A stretch of DNA of 64,000 nucleotides from Volvox africanus (taxonomy: Eukaryota > Chlorophyta > Chlorophyceae > Chlamydomonadales > Volvocaceae). The notes below the pieces were generated by a model, which was given only the letters and a program-made list of their open reading frames with translations, was not told the origin of the DNA and made no database searches. A program made the translations under genes and the position numbers. Position 1 is the first letter of the stretch. The number at the start of each line of letters is the position of its first letter. The DNA lies in the NCBI GenBank assembly GCA_030268105.1, contig BSDZ01000003.1, positions 2,108,001-2,172,000 of the forward strand, written 5' to 3'. This document shows positions 10,820 through 20,654 of this stretch, in pieces.

Positions 10820-12040
10820 AGAGATCATTGGGTCTGCGTGGCATGTAGACGAGCTTCCTCCAATAGGGGCTTCATTTCTGGCGAGAAATTACGCATCGGC
10901 TCCCACAAGTTATGCTCGCTAGAATAGCCAGTCCACTTGACCAGATACTCATGCACCTTCCGCTTTCATCGCTGTCAACCTATACGACGAACCTGATAAT
11001 CCAGTATCCGCTCCACATCATACTCATGCACCTTCCGCTTTCATCGCTGTCGACCTATACGACGAACCTGATAATCCAGTATCCGCTCCACATCATACAC
11101 CTTTTGCTTGCCTGCGATCCAGGTCTCGGGACCGGGGTCCATTACTGCAGGGGCATCGGTGTCGTTTGTAACGGGCGCTGTGCCGCGATAAGGACGGATG
11201 AGGGAGATATGAAACGTGGGATGAATATTCATGTCAGAGGGTAGGGATAGCTCCACAGCTACATTCCCTACCATGCGAACAACGAGATATGGACCAATCC
11301 AGCGAGGTAGTAATTTTTGGGAACCGACGGCAAGCGAACGCAGATTCTTACTGCTCAGTAAAACCATTTGTCCCACCGGAAATGTTACGTCTCGTTTGGA
11401 TTTATTATAGTAGTCCGTCGTTCGTTGTTGTGCTGCGTCCAAACATGCCTTCGCGTCTGTCATGCGGGATAGGAACGACTTGGCAAAGGTTTTAGCCGCC
11501 GGAATATTTATCTCCAACTCTCACCACAAGGGTAGCGCAGGATGAAATCCATAATTCAGAAAGAAAGGGCTTTGACCTGTTGAGCGGTTAACAGCGTTGT
11601 TAAGCGCGAATTCTGCCGAAGTCAGAAACGTATCCCAAACAGAGGGTGTGCGTCCCTCGAAATTCCTCAACATATCGCCAAACGTGCGATATGTGCGCTC
11701 GGTTTGCCCATCGGATTGTGGATGATATGCTGTGCTCAAATGAACGCGCATCCCAACAAGTTGACATAGCGCTTCCCAAAACTTAGACGTGAATTGACCA
11801 CCACAATCGGATATCTCATTTTTAGGAATGCCATGCAATCGGACCACGTTATAGAAAAATAATCGTGCTGTTTGCTCAGCGGTGCAAGACGAGGTGCAGG
11901 GGGTTAAGTGAACCATCTTGGTCAAGTGATCGACCATAACGAACACCGAGTCATATCCCCCCTCAGTTTTGGGCAGCACGACTTCAAAGTCCATAGAAAC
12001 ACTTTCCCAAGGGGCATCTGGTATAGGTAAAGGTTGTAAT
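10820..12040 (-). pseudogene. Integrase core and chromodomain (element A)
   Basis: Minus-strand frames at 12,030-11,521 and 11,517-11,041 carry the integrase core (SVSMDFEVVLPKTEGGYDS, then SDCGGQF with the second Asp, DGQTER) and the GPY region (WIGPYLVVRM). A TGA between the two frames replaces the CGA of copy 1. A further TGA (RQR stop) stands just upstream of the chromodomain. Residue changes next to the active site (DRGG to DCGG) also suggest decay. Confidence 0.8.
10945..11094 (-). repeat. 75-bp tandem duplication in integrase 3' part
   Basis: Two adjacent copies, 10,945-11,019 and 11,020-11,094, are identical except for one base near the middle (GTCAACC versus GTCGACC). They duplicate 25 codons that link integrase to the chromodomain. 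Confidence 0.85.
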
Positions 12041-12045
12041 ATGAT

Positions 12046-12534
12046 GTGACGTTTTCGGAAGGGCAACTCGTGTTGCTAAGCACCAAGAACTTGCGTTCCT
12101 TGGCCGACGGATCCCGAAAACTCTTACCCCGCTGGATTGGTCCGTATCCTGTCATGCGCATGGTTGGGAATGTGGCTGTGGAGCTTGCATTGCCCGCTGA
12201 TATGACCATTCACCCCACGTTTCACGTATCGCTTGTCCGTCCTTATCGTGGTACGGAACCCGTCCCTGAGCCTTCTAACGCCCCCGCAGTGATCGAACCA
12301 GTTCCCGAGACCTGGATAGCTGGTAAACAGAAGTTTTACGATGTGGAGCGGGTGTTAGATTATCGCGCGCGTCGTGTGGGCCGACACCGACGTAAGCGGA
12401 CAGTACACGAGTACTTGGTCAAGTGGACAGGGTATACCAGCGAGCACAACTCATGGGAACCGGCACGCAACCTCTCGCAGGACATGAAGCCCCTGCTCGA
12501 AGAAGCCCGCAAACGTGCCACGCAAGCCCAATAA
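12046..12534 (+). CDS. Integrase C-terminus with chromodomain (insertion B, partial)
   Basis: The 162-residue open frame has no disabling change. It contains the end of integrase (QLVLLSTKNLRSLADGS), the GPY/F motif (RWIGPYPVMRM), the HPTFHVSLVRPYRG segment and a complete chromodomain (HEYLVKWTGYTSEHNSWEP, about residues 121-140). The catalytic D,D,E core is missing because the insert is truncated at 12,041. By family knowledge the chromodomain targets integration to marked chromatin. Here it is a remnant with no promoter or start of its own. Confidence 0.8.
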   Translation: MTFSEGQLVLLSTKNLRSLADGSRKLLPRWIGPYPVMRMVGNVAVELALPADMTIHPTFHVSLVRPYRGTEPVPEPSNAPAVIEPVPETWIAGKQKFYDVERVLDYRARRVGRHRRKRTVHEYLVKWTGYTSEHNSWEPARNLSQDMKPLLEEARKRATQAQ

Positions 12535-12593
12535 CCCTTGCAGTCGATGCTGTATGAAGCAGCGAGGACGCTGCATACGGGAGGGGGGATAAT

Positions 12594-13426
12594 TGTTGTG
12601 CTACGGTTCGTTTCCCGCCGATGTGTAGGTCGATGCGACCCTACGAGGCGAAGTGCTATCTTGATGAACACATGAACCATCAATGCATATGAATGAACTT
12701 GCATGATATAAATGTATTCGTATATATTTATATATGCATTTGGCATGTTGTCATTATCCATCGCGACATCGCATCATGGCAAATCCGCCTAGCATGCATG
12801 AAATCCCAAATCATTGAAATGCGCATTATGCTCGTGCTATGAAACGATAAGTAATATTATTTGATATAATATTACTTCATTACAGCACACGTTGAGAGCG
12901 CCGCACTCGTCGTGATGCATGCCTTGCAACCGAATATCATTATTCGGACCCTTGCATCATGCGAATGCCGGAAAGGCTTATACGTTGTTATGCTTGGACA
13001 TCGCCTATACGCAGTAGGGTTGTCACACTTAGGATCGGCCTCCTAGTGTGAATCGTATGACATTGCGATGCTGCGAGTATAACAGATGCGAGGACGGCTA
13101 AGCAAGATAAGATATTCGACACCGGAGAACACTCGTGTGTTATACATTATTATTGATATACGCTATTCTATTTAGCCCGAGCTAAGCCTAAACTTCGCTA
13201 TTCACTGCCGCGTGATGATTGCTTGCTTCCGGCGCTGACGGCGATTGCGTCCATTGCACCGCTTCGATCTGTAAGACTGTAAGTTATATCTCTTCTTGTA
13301 TGAAGTCTTCCGCTGTCTCTGTTTGCTCCTGCTTGCCTTGCTGTACTTGCAAGTGCTCGCGCATTGGTGTTGCAAGCCTTCAGACGCGCAGATACTGATG
13401 AGCAAACACGAAGGAGGGGTACAACA
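12594..13426 (+). repeat. LTR of insertion B (833 bp, diverged family)
   Basis: It begins TGTTGTGCTACGG directly after GGGAGGGGGGATAAT and ends GGGGTACAACA. It keeps the family layout, including AAGTAATATTATTTGATATAATATTACTT (12,850-12,878 region) and CCGAATATCATTATTCGG (about 12,931-12,948), but most of the sequence differs from family-1 LTRs. Confidence 0.85.
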
Positions 13427-13940
13427 TCTGGTATAGGTAAAGGTTGTAATAAACCCTGGCCCTTACCGGATAGTGCTTTATTACGCTGACATAAACTGCA
13501 CCTTCGCATGAAGTTTTCCGCATCCTTCACCACGCGTGGCCACCAGAACGAGCGTCATACTAGCTCTGCCAATCACGTGCTTCCGGGGTGTCCTGCTAAC
13601 GGGTCCTCGTGGAACCAAGCAAGAATATCGTAGTGCAGAGCATTGTCGTTCGGCACGACAATTTGTGTGGTCGAGCCATCCATCCGCAGCCATAAATCAT
13701 TGCGCTTTCGCAGATGTTTCACATTACTTGGCGTAGCGAACCATGGATCCACTTCATACGCCTCCTTGAGTCGCTGCGCGAGGTCCGCTGCTATCGGCAC
13801 CTCCTGACTGCACAAACGGGTAACCGGTGCTGCTAGAATTGCAGCGTGTAACGATGGATGTCGACTGAGGGTGTCAGCAATATCAAGTCTGCCGGCGATA
13901 TCCTCCCATGTACAGTCAAAACGAGATAGATACTCCATCC
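13427..13940 (-). pseudogene. RNase H end and integrase zinc domain (element A)
   Basis: The minus-strand frame 13,938-13,573 reads the tether (MEYLSRFDCTWEDIAG, DIADTLSRHPS) and the start of integrase with HEDPLAGHPG. The HHCC Cys pair (RCSLCQRNKA) lies in the next frame at about 13,500. It joins 12,040 across insertion B. Confidence 0.75.
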
Positions 13941-13953
13941 ATCTGGCTTGTCG

Positions 13954-15489
13954 TCAGTTGAGTGTGGGGACACTTTGTAAAAATGTCAGCAGTTTGTGGT
14001 CGGTCTTCAGTGTAAAAGGGTGGCCTTCAAGGTAACAGCGCCATTCCTTTAGAGCATGCAGAACTGCCAACAGCTCCTGTTCTCCGGTCGTGTAGCGGGT
14101 CTCCGCACCCGAGAACTTCTTACTCATGAAGGCGATCGGTCGTCCTTCCTGTAACAATACAGCACCGCTTCCATGCAGGGAAGCATCCAATATTACTTCT
14201 ACACGGAACGGCAGCGAGTAATCAGGGAAAGAGAGGGTAACGTCGTCGGCGACGATTCACTTGAGCTCTTCGAATGCCCGCTGACACCCGGGTGTCCAGG
14301 CCTCGAGGGAAGTGAAGCCTCCTTTCCTCGTCAGATTTGTAAGCGGGGCCGCAATAATGGAGTATTTATTAATAAACTTACGGAAGTAGTTGGTCAAACC
14401 TAAGAACTGGCGTAGTTTGGTGAGGTTCTGAGGCACGGGCCATTTGCAAACCACAGCTACCTTCCGTGGGTCTATCCTTATTCCAGTGGCCGACACGATG
14501 TGGCCCAAATACTCCACCTGAGGCTGCGCCCAAAAATATTTGGCGCGTTTAGCAAACAAGTGCTCCCGCTTCATCACCTCAAACACGAGCTCAAGATGCT
14601 TCAAGTGCTCCTCGCGCGTCTTGGAGTATATTAAAATATCATCCAAATAACAAACGACAAACCTGTCGATATACGGTATGAACATGCGATCCATCATTGC
14701 TTGAAATGTGGCGGGTGCATTTGTAAGTCCAAACGACAAGACCGTGTACTCGAAGTGACCAAAGGGGGTCCGGAAAGCGGTTTTCGGAATATCAGAAGCA
14801 GCAATGTGTATTTGATTATACCCCTGTTGCGGATCAATCGAGGAAAAATAAGCTGAGCCTTTCAACTTATCGAGCAGGTCATCGACGCGCGGCAAAGGGT
14901 AGCGATTTTTAATCATAGTCGCATTCAAGCCCCTATAATCAATGCACATTTGCAACGTCCCATCCTTCTTACCGACGAACAATATCGGTGCAGAATATGG
15001 AGATGTGCTGGGCCGAACCATACCCTTTGCGAGCAGATCCCTCACTTGCCGCTTCATCCGCTCAACTTTAGCGGGCTTAACCTGTACATAGGTTGTGAAA
15101 CGGGTTGCGCTCGGGCACAAGAGGGATCGTATGGTCAGCAGGTAACATAGGTGGGAGCCCCAGGATGACAAATGCATCGGTATAGTTTGGCAACGGAAGG
15201 GGGCTGCGACCTCAGAATCTTTCACAAGAGACTGTGCGGTGGTAGCAATCGATTGCACCCAGGGCCTTGCAAGCAATTCATGGGCGCCTTCCCTTATCAT
15301 TTGATAGGCTTCTTTGCACCCTTCAAGCTTGGGTTCTTTATTTCGGCGGACGAACGCCGCTACAGCGAAATTAACCATAGGCTCCGCAAAAGTTCCGCCC
15401 TCCTCTGGTGTGACATCTTTGTACGACAGACAAGGTACCTTAGGCGATAGGTTCCCTTTTGCACAATGGCCAATTGTGCTGGACTCCAT
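13954..15489 (-). pseudogene. Reverse transcriptase and RNase H (element A)
   Basis: The frame 15,489-14,257 (410 codons) includes the linker, CIDYRGLNA, FSSIDPQQGYNQI, the intact catalytic box CYLDDILIYS, LGHIVSATGI and FLGLTNYFRKF. It ends at a TGA (ELK stop) where element C reads CGA. RNase H resumes at 14,190-13,954 (MDASLHGSGAVLLQ, ETRYTTGEQELLAVLHALKEW) and meets a second TGA (PTLN stop) that again replaces CGA. Confidence 0.85.
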
Positions 15490-15607
15490 ATCGATGCGCG
15501 CGCGGTACTGTCGTTACGTCACGGCACCCAATGTCCATGTAGTGCTGCCTCCGAGAGACCTTGTTGCACTCATTGGGCCCTAACACGCAGAGGGCCTATC
15601 AATAGGC

Positions 15608-15844
15608 TTAGGGTGATTCTGCCCACGATGGGATGCTTACCCTCATCAACGAGGGTAACCTGTCACAATCAGACGACTGTGGGATCAATCCCAACACGTT
15701 CACCTCTGCCCCAGAGATGAAGTCGTCACTGGCACCGGTATCCTCAAGTGCCTTCATCATTCGACCAGCGAGGCCGACTTCAATAACAGGAACACAATAA
15801 CCTATCGGAGTGACTCCACAGATAACAAACGTCCACACCATCAA
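15608..15844 (-). pseudogene. Retropepsin-like protease (element A, partial)
   Basis: The minus-strand ORF contains the aspartic-protease active-site motif DTGASDDFIS after a hydrophobic strand (VPVIEVGLAG), as in Ty3/gypsy proteases, which process the polyprotein. Element E has the same motif as DSGASDDFIS. The frame ends shortly after, so the protease is not continuous with RT. Confidence 0.7.
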
Positions 15845-16279
15845 TCAATACAGTGCCTGACTTGAATCAGCGGACACGTTGCATACTGTTTAACAAAGCG
15901 GTAGCCCTACGCTGGCTGTGAAATGGTAGCAACAAACATGTGGCAGTGTCCGGGCATTGATGTCTACGTCTCCTGTACCAGACCAGCTGTTCGAACAGCT
16001 CACTTTGAAATGAGGGGATGAACAAAATGATACGTTCTCAAGGACTAAAAGCAACGATACTTCACAGATGGACATAGAATGACCACCGACCATACATTTG
16101 TTCAGCTGTCCCGAATGGATTCAACTCCACACCAATCCAGGCACTCCCCTACTTTGACCGTGGGGCCAAAGGCGGCAACAACGGCAATCCATCATGAGAT
16201 GACCCACCGCACATCTCCAACAGAGAGTGATCTCCTTCCAACGCACAAGCTTGGATTGCATACACTCCCATTTTGTTAG

Positions 16280-17135
16280 TCATGAGTCCTGCGCTTGCAT
16301 GGCAGTCACATGAGGCACAAATCTTAAAGCATTTTCTCTAGCTAAAATACGCATCTCAGCTCTTAGGATAAATGGCATCACAAGAGCCTCAAAACGTGAT
16401 TGGTAGGCAGTTACAGTTTCATTCAGAAACATGAAAAACGAGCCGAAGGCTAATATACAGCGTGCCTCAATATCACGTGACTTCTGGGGTAAAGTGTGCA
16501 AGTAGGGCGACAGTCAACTCATCAAACGTGAAGTTTTCCCGTGCAGTGATCCATTGATCATACCATGTCTTTACTATACCCTCAAGGGTATTCCCAACAA
16601 AGAGACACCTCACCTCATCATGTTCACCGCCACGGACCAACTGCAGGTACTTCCTAACATCACGTAGATATGAACGAGTTGCATTCGCAATGTCACGTTC
16701 AACATTCATATCATGCAAGATAAACAATTTCGGTGCCGGGATAGTAAACCTCTTCACCTCATTACCGTCGGCGCAGTCTTGCATTTGAGGCGACAGCAAA
16801 CCCAGTTGATCAGCGGTTCCATCTGTAACCGTCATTGCTGCCGAGCGTGGCGTAGTAAGATGGATAGAGGCCTGAAACACAAGAGGATCTTGAGCAGTAA
16901 TTGTGTCAATAGTCTCAGGATCCCTATCAAACATTCTAGGAACGGTACCCAGCTCAGGTTGACATGCCAAGCCTACAAACGATGGGTCGTCACGTCCCAC
17001 CATCATGGAACACTTGACCAATATATTCAAATTGCGTGACAAACAAACTTTGAAACGCCGAAGCATGGAACAGTGGCCATGATACCGCCGAAGCATTAAA
17101 CAAACGATGCACATAATTCTAAAGCAAGGGTGCAA
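16280..17135 (-). pseudogene. Gag (element A), frameshifted
   Basis: Two overlapping minus-strand frames (17,135-16,473 and 16,501-16,280) together show the gag capsid pattern: RKYLQLVRGGEHDEVRCLFVGNTL, WYDQWITARENFTFDELTVALLAHF, then ETVTAYQSRFEALVMPF. It is more diverged from C and D gag than C and D are from each other. The stretch 15,850-16,280 downstream should hold the gag end and shows no clear zinc knuckle. Confidence 0.65.
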
Positions 17136-17556
17136 GCGATTCTCACGAATCTAGCACAAGAGTACAAGCAATTCGGTCAGCACACCGACAATACTCTTGC
17201 AGACTTCGAGTAGATATGGTAGATATGTACTCAGTTGGTCCCTGTAGTCCGCGCGATGAAAGCCTCCAGCTGATTAGAACGCAAGTTGTAATCAGGAGCT
17301 ATCGCAAGTGTTGCCGGACCACTAGTTTCACCTGCAACTCAGAGCGAAGGCTCACACCACAATTGCAGTAAACTACAAAGGTATAAAATCAATCACAATT
17401 TGGAAGCAACAGTATCTAATACAGCGTGGACAAGTTCTTCGGCGATAATGTCTAGTGGGCTACGTCGCCCATCGTCGACAGTCGTCCTAGAAAGAACTTA
17501 CTTCCGATCGAGCATCATTTGGCAGTCAGGCAACGAACCTGTCTCGATACCAAATT
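17136..17556 (-). other. Leader and PBS of element A
   Basis: This non-coding stretch lies between gag and the 5' LTR. On the minus strand TGGTATCGAGACAGG (17,553-17,539) follows the LTR after three bases and is the likely PBS. No ORF of note. Confidence 0.6.
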
Positions 17557-18680
17557 TGTTGTATCCTTCCTTCTTCGATCATGCACTGAATCTGCACGTC
17601 TGGATGTTAGCTAAGTGTGTTGTACGCCGGTTCGATCACCGTGCACACCGAAATAGACCGCAATACATTCGAGCATTATAAAGCATGATATAACCATATT
17701 AGCATGATATACTCGAGTATATCTAGCTAATCAGGCATGTCGCATTATCATCTATAATATCACGCTGTCGGTCAACATGTTTGACTCGAGGCTGATAATT
17801 AATGCGCGATCTATCTGTTGGCATAATATCCCATGTAATAATACTTTAAATATTATTACCTCATCTGTGTCATAAACCATACATGTATGCGAGAAGGCAA
17901 CGATCGCGATGGTTGGGTCGGCAACCGAATATCGATATTCGGACCTTCGCATATTGCATGTGTTGCATCCATTAATATCACGGATTACGCGATATTTAGA
18001 ACAGTGCTACGAAGGTACTCACACTTGAGATCGGAATCCAGTGAGACCTGTACTGCACATCGGTATCGCGACGTGATAGGTGCGAGGACGGCCGCCCAGA
18101 GACCGAAGTCGGCTCGACGCTACTTTGGATTAAGTACCCGTGTACTTAACACAACCTAATTCGTATACATACGTTTTATGTATTTATATTCGGCCTGAGC
18201 TATTCCAGCATAGCATCTTCAGCCGGATGATGAACATTGCCCGCGGGGTCTGACGGCCGACTACCAATTTGTAAACGAAGACTATTGTAAGTTGGATCTT
18301 TCCTTATTGTTGAGTCTTCCGCTGTCACTTTACTCGCATTGGATTGCCTTGCTGTTCGTAAGCACGGTTCGCACTTAGCTAACATCCAGACATGCAGATT
18401 CAGTGCATGATCGAAGAAGGAAGGATACAACAAAGTGCGCACTGTGCTTACGAACAGCAAGGCGATCCAATGCGAGTAAAGTGACAGGGGAAGACTCAAC
18501 AACAAGGAAAGATCCAACTTACAATAGTCTTCAATTACAAATTGGTAGTCGGCCGTCAGACCCCACGGGCAATGTTCATCATCCGGCTGAAGATGCTATG
18601 CTGGAATAGCTCAGGCCGAATATAAATGCATAAAACGTATGTATACGAATTAGGTTGTGTTAAGTACACGGGTACTTAAG
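17557..18680 (-). repeat. 5' LTR of element A, split by a solo LTR and truncated
   Basis: The parts 17,557-17,617 and 18,438 to about 18,680 are together the inner ~305 bp of a family-1 LTR in minus orientation. They are separated by the solo LTR at 17,618-18,432. At about 18,680 LTR similarity stops (GGGTACTTAA then unrelated sequence), so the outer ~500 bp are lost. Confidence 0.8.
17618..18432 (+). repeat. Solo LTR with 5-bp target duplication
   Basis: A complete 815-bp family-1 LTR (TGTTGTACGCC...GGATACAACA) stands alone, flanked by AAGTG at 17,613-17,617 and again at 18,433-18,437. This is the expected result of insertion followed by LTR-LTR recombination, and it gives the family's target-site duplication length as 5 bp. 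It keeps the palindrome GATATACTCGAGTATATC at 17,706-17,723. Confidence 0.92.
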
Positions 18681-18759
18681 ACATATTGCCACACGAGTAG
18701 CTTGTTCTTTAGGCTTTAAAAAACATCTTTCAGTGGCTTTCATTGCTTTGCTGACGTGA

Positions 18760-19486
18760 CTATCTTTCGTGGCTTTCGTGGCTTTCACCGTACCTTGGTT
18801 GTTTTCCGGCCGGGGGGGCCACCAAAGCTGGCTTTTGTGGCTTTCGTGGCTTTCGTGGCTTTCACCGTACCTTAGTTGTTTTCCGGCTGGGGGGCCACCA
18901 AAGCTGGCTTTCGTGGCTTTCGCCGTACCTTGGTTGTTTTCCGGCCAGGGGGGCCAGCAAAGCTGGCTTTCATGGCTTTCGTGGCTTTCGCCGTACCTTG
19001 GTTGTTTTCCAGCCCGGGGGGGCCACCAAAGCTGGCTTTCGTGGCTTTCATGGCTTTCGTGGCTTTCGCCGTACCTTGGTTGTTTTCCGGCCAGGGGGGC
19101 CACCAAAGCTGGCTTTCGTGGCTTTCGTGGCTTTCGTGGCTTTCGCCATACCTTGGTTGTTTTCTGGCCAGGGGGGCCACCAAAGGTGGCTTTCGTGGCT
19201 TTCATGGCTTTCGTGGCTTTCACCGTACCTTGGTTGTTTTCCAGCCGGGGGGGGCCACCAAAGCTGGCTTTCGTGGCTTTCATGGCTTTCATGGCTTTCG
19301 TGGCTTTCGCCGTACCTTGGTTGTTTTCCAGCCGGGGGGGGGCCACCAAAGCTGGCTTTCGTGGCTTTCATGGCTTTCGTGGCTTTCGCCATACCTTGGT
19401 TGTTTTCCGGCCGGGGGGGGCCACCAAAGCTGGCTTTCGTGGCTTTCATGGCTTTCGTGGCTTTCGTGGCTTTCGCCGTACCTTGA
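18760..19486 (+). repeat. Nested minisatellite, ten units of 58-87 bp built on a 9-bp sub-repeat
   Basis: Each unit is GCCGTACCTTGGTTGTTTTCC, a G-rich run (GGGGGGGCCACCAAAGCTG), and then two to five copies of GGCTTTCGT or GGCTTTCAT. The TACCTTGG landmark occurs at 18,791, 18,868, 18,926, 18,994, 19,072, 19,149, 19,226, 19,313, 19,392 and 19,479. The spacings are 77, 58, 68, 78, 77, 77, 87, 79 and 87 bp, stepping by about 9-10, as expected if the 9-mer number varies. No start, splice or conserved domain supports coding. Confidence 0.92.
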
Positions 19487-19871
19487 CAGATGCCCGTGTG
19501 ATGGTAATCACGTATGAAGCTGTGTTAAGACAAGTGGTGTGCTTTACAGTATGAACGTTTCCGAATACTAGCTTGAAAATGTACATGTACGTGTGTGTGC
19601 ACAGTAGGCAAGGCATCGCCGTAGAGGTTGTTATTAGACCATCAATGCTGTCGTATTCATGATTGAAGTGAAGGGCACAAGCGAAACTTTCCGCAGATGC
19701 ATTATACAATCCCACCGAAATAACATGTTCCATCATCGACTGTAAGCATCGAACAAGCACACCGCAAGGGTTCATCTTGGTCGCATGCAAAATAATGGAA
19801 TGCAAAGTTCGTGGTGTACACCTTCCTTCGACTGCAACAATTTCACTAACGCAATTATGCCCATAGAACAG
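19487..19871. other. Intergenic stretch, nothing recognised
   Basis: About 385 bp between the minisatellite and the PrimPol-like ORF. I see no gene, repeat or RNA. Confidence 0.4.
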
Positions 19872-20351
19872 TCAGGTAATGCCGTGTAATTGCCAGAAAC
19901 AGTTGCGCCACTTGTCAACCCAACGCATGACCTCCTGTGACTGTCCATTGATGATCACTCGATCGAGCAACGTGGACTGGAGACTCTGCACGGACCCCAA
20001 CCATGGCTTGCCGGTATCGGCATCCCTGCACTCGAAGCAAATCTTGAACAGCAACTTGCCCTGTACATCCACACCCCAGGCCACACCCTCGCTATGAAGT
20101 GCGTGTTTCACCTCGCAATACTGCAAGGATCCATGCAGGAACAGCACCGGCTTGTATTGGTTGCTGTGCGGGACCACTCGACGAATGACGTGTTGTGTAA
20201 CACCAGGATCCTCGGAACGCATTCGCTCCAACAGATACGAGTCCAAATCAGGAAACGGAGATCGCCATGCAGGTCTCCCTGCAAAATGCACGTGCAGGCG
20301 ACTATGAGTGATCACGAGTGTGCCCGTTGGACAAGTGGAATTTCCAAACAC
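19872..20351 (-). pseudogene. PrimPol-like primase-polymerase, C-terminal zinc-knuckle part
   Basis: The minus-strand ORF is 159 codons. Its middle reads SPFPDLDSYLLERM, then a GVTQHVIRRV stretch, then YCEVKHALHS, a VDVQGKLLFKIC strand and FEC. The Cys/His pattern C-x6-H-x18-C-x2-C is close to the C-x6-H-x19-C-x4-C knuckle of PrimPol (UL52-type) primases, and the SP-(F/Y)-P-(E/D)-(L/V)-D segment before it also matches that family from memory. Possible upstream coding (SLLEAMLRVPHLVDHA, about 20,395-20,440) lies beyond a likely intron. I do not find the catalytic DxE, SxH and hD motifs upstream on this strand, so it is probably a fragment. PrimPols restart stalled replication; this role is not shown here. 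Confidence 0.5.
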
Positions 20352-20654
20352 ATCTCCGAGTGAACGTACCTGCTGTTAAGCATGATCCACGAGATGTGGG
20401 ACACGTAGCATGGCTTCTAACAGGCTTGGAGATGGCTTGCTGCAGACGAGGTGTCTGTAGCCGTGTCGTCCAGGAAGCTTTGGGTGTGTATGCCCACGGT
20501 CGTATATCTCATTGGTCGAAATTTCACCATCCTGAAACTCAAGCGCATCAACAACTTGCTGTGGCTTCCAGTCCCGTCAGTCATGATTGATCCAGTCGCA
20601 TCCTTCACCCCTTGTCCTGTCTCCTTCCATCCCATCCCTCCCTGTCGCGTGCAG

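Larger units (their letters stand above)
12041..13426 (+). mobile_element. 5'-truncated Ty3/gypsy insertion B inside element A
   Basis: The plus-strand insert starts abruptly within the integrase C-terminal region and runs through GPY and chromodomain, polypurine tract and a full LTR ending TACAACA at 13,426. Element A is collinear on both sides: the same 24 bp (12,017-12,040 and 13,427-13,450) flank the insert. B is related to but clearly diverged from family 1, with a distinct LTR sequence. Confidence 0.85.
9948..18680 (-). mobile_element. Ty3/gypsy element A, nearly full length, with two nested insertions
   Basis: On the minus strand: 5' LTR (about 18,680 to 17,557, cut at its outer end and split by a solo LTR), PBS at 17,553-17,539, gag (17,135-16,280), protease (15,844-15,608), RT/RNase H (15,489-13,954), integrase with chromodomain (13,938 to about 10,820, split by insertion B), polypurine tract, and a complete 3' LTR (10,765-9948). 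All genes are broken by stops or frameshifts. The gag-protease-RT-RNase H-integrase-chromodomain order identifies it as a chromovirus-type Ty3/gypsy element. Confidence 0.85.

Noticed and set aside
18660..19554. Long ORFs on both strands across the minisatellite (up to 261 codons)
   Set aside because: Units based on 9 bp without stop codons keep every frame open. The translations are simple three-residue repeats with no start context, splice sites or domain, so they are by-products of the repeat.
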